A DNA stretch of 6,123 nt from Gammaproteobacteria bacterium. Lineage in GTDB: Bacteria > Pseudomonadota > Gammaproteobacteria > Granulosicoccales > Granulosicoccaceae. The position numbers and the translations under genes were made by a program. The stretch is taken from assembly GCA_019634245.1 (NCBI GenBank), contig JAHQVR010000185.1, positions 1 to 6,123 on the forward strand. Direction: 5' to 3'. Below, one piece after another: positions 5,607 through 6,123 of this stretch. Each line of letters begins with the position of its first letter. Position 1 is the stretch's first letter. The notes below the pieces were generated by a model. The model saw nothing but the letters and a program-made list of their open reading frames with translations. It had not been told where the DNA came from and did no database searches.

Positions 5607-6011
5607 ATGGAATATATCCTTATTCACACTGATGCTCAGGGAGCGACTCATTTGTCCGAGAAAACCTGGGAAACTCACGACGGCATGTTCACGCCGCCTT
5701 CACCGGCAGGCTACACGATTACCGACACCATGCACTCAAACGGAGTGCTGATGATGCACCATCCAGCGGGGTATCGTGACGCGTGGCACTGTGCCCCGGC
5801 ACCTGTTCTGGGCACCGTATTGTCGGGAAACGTTCGGATAGCGGCTAGTGGTGGGCAACATCGTGTGCTAGAACCGGGCATGCAGTTTGTTGCGGCCGAT
5901 CTGACTGGAGCCGGGCACAAAATGGAGGAAATTCTATTACGACCCTACAGTCTAGTGCTGGTTGTTCTGGATGAGCGGGATGAAATTTTAGCCGGCTACA
6001 TAGGCGAATGA
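5607..6011 (+). CDS. Small single-domain cupin protein
   Basis: This 134-residue soluble protein has one cupin barrel, about residues 45-120. Visible landmarks are MMHHPAGYRDAWHCAPAP (49-66) with H61 in the metal-site position, VLSGNVRIAASGGQHRVLEPG (71-91), the typical cupin turn ending in PG, and FVAADLTGAGHKMEE (94-108) with H104 as the distal histidine. The W-H-x-A-P and D-x-T-G-x-G-H signatures belong to a common family of small bacterial cupins without an assigned reaction. The HxHxxxxE arrangement of the larger cupin at 123-785 and of DMSP-lyase cupins is not present. The protein lies downstream of the methyltransferase on the same strand and may be in its operon. A role in metabolite binding or modification is possible, but I cannot name a substrate. 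Confidence 0.8.
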   Translation: MEYILIHTDAQGATHLSEKTWETHDGMFTPPSPAGYTITDTMHSNGVLMMHHPAGYRDAWHCAPAPVLGTVLSGNVRIAASGGQHRVLEPGMQFVAADLTGAGHKMEEILLRPYSLVLVVLDERDEILAGYIGE

Positions 6012-6013
6012 AC

Positions 6014-6077
6014 AAAAAGTACAGAAAAAGTACAGGACACCAATAAAGAAGAAAGAAAAACTTAGGACACCTTAAAT
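6014..6077 (+). repeat. Third, diverged member of the AGGACACC repeat family
   Basis: ACAGGACACCAATAAA (6032-6047) is identical over 16 bases to the middle of the 27-bp unit at 808-834. A second, shortened match, TTAGGACACCTTAAAT, follows at 6062-6077 in the same orientation. It resembles the reverse complement of the right arm at 1018-1031. AAAAAGTACAG is directly duplicated at 6014-6024 and 6025-6035. The sequence begins three bases after the cupin stop codon. Confidence 0.7.
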
Positions 6078-6123
6078 CAGGAAGTTCGTCCAGTTTGTAG
6101 AGGCGCGGGGTCTCGCTGCTTAA
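6076..6123 (+). other. Short open tail, possible end of a degraded gene
   Basis: After an in-frame TAA at 6073-6075, the frame reads IRKFVQFVEARGLAA and stops at TAA 6121-6123, the last bases of the window. It looks more like a protein C-terminus than random sequence, but it has no start codon and sits in repeat debris. It is too short to identify. Confidence 0.2.

Noticed and set aside
5607..6011. Small cupin considered as a DMSP lyase because of the neighbouring methyltransferase.
   Set aside because: The histidine and glutamate arrangement of DddL/Q/W-type cupins is not present.

Overview
The window is 6.1 kb of bacterial DNA, most plausibly from a proteobacterium and perhaps a gammaproteobacterium. 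The gene families point that way: beta-class-like glutathione S-transferases, a ChrR-like double cupin, a GGDEF/EAL-type protein and an ArsR regulator with a cysteine-bearing C-terminal extension. This is inference from family distribution; there is no rRNA, tRNA or other taxonomic marker. I see no phage genes, CRISPR array or intact transposase.

Layout, left to right. (1) 1-785, plus strand: the C-terminal end of a glutathione S-transferase (GST), followed 5 bp later by a ChrR-type double-cupin protein. (2) 786-1310: a 525 bp gene-free region with three perfect tandem copies of a 27-bp repeat, an inverted partner of its AGGACACC core, and three ATACCC boxes before the next gene. (3) 1311-2948, plus: a membrane-anchored GGDEF protein with an intact active site, no product-inhibition site and a C-terminal EAL-like domain that has lost its catalytic signatures. 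(4) 2949-3136: a convergent intergenic stretch with a second, single-unit copy of the repeat family. (5) 3137-3823, minus: an ArsR-family regulator. Its promoter is predicted to begin the transcript exactly at the start codon, and a palindrome overlaps its -10 box. (6) 3896-4561, plus: an open frame containing the in-frame relic of a beta-class GST that has lost its catalytic cysteine and much of its C-terminal domain. (7) 4576-5520, plus: a homocysteine S-methyltransferase family enzyme with all three zinc cysteines. (8) 5607-6011, plus: a small single-domain cupin. (9) 6012-6123: a third, diverged piece of the repeat family and a short possible coding tail.

The repeats lie in the same orientation at the edges of the GST/cupin, GGDEF and ArsR-to-cupin blocks, so the window reads as three modules separated by related mobile-type debris. 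The best functional guess is an accessory stress or sulfur/thiol-metabolism neighbourhood: GST, homocysteine methylation, cupins and a cysteine-containing ArsR regulator. The c-di-GMP gene looks independent. I found no convincing new multi-gene system. The points most worth a second look are the repeat family, the divergent EAL-like domain, the apparently leaderless arsR transcript and the open-frame GST relic.
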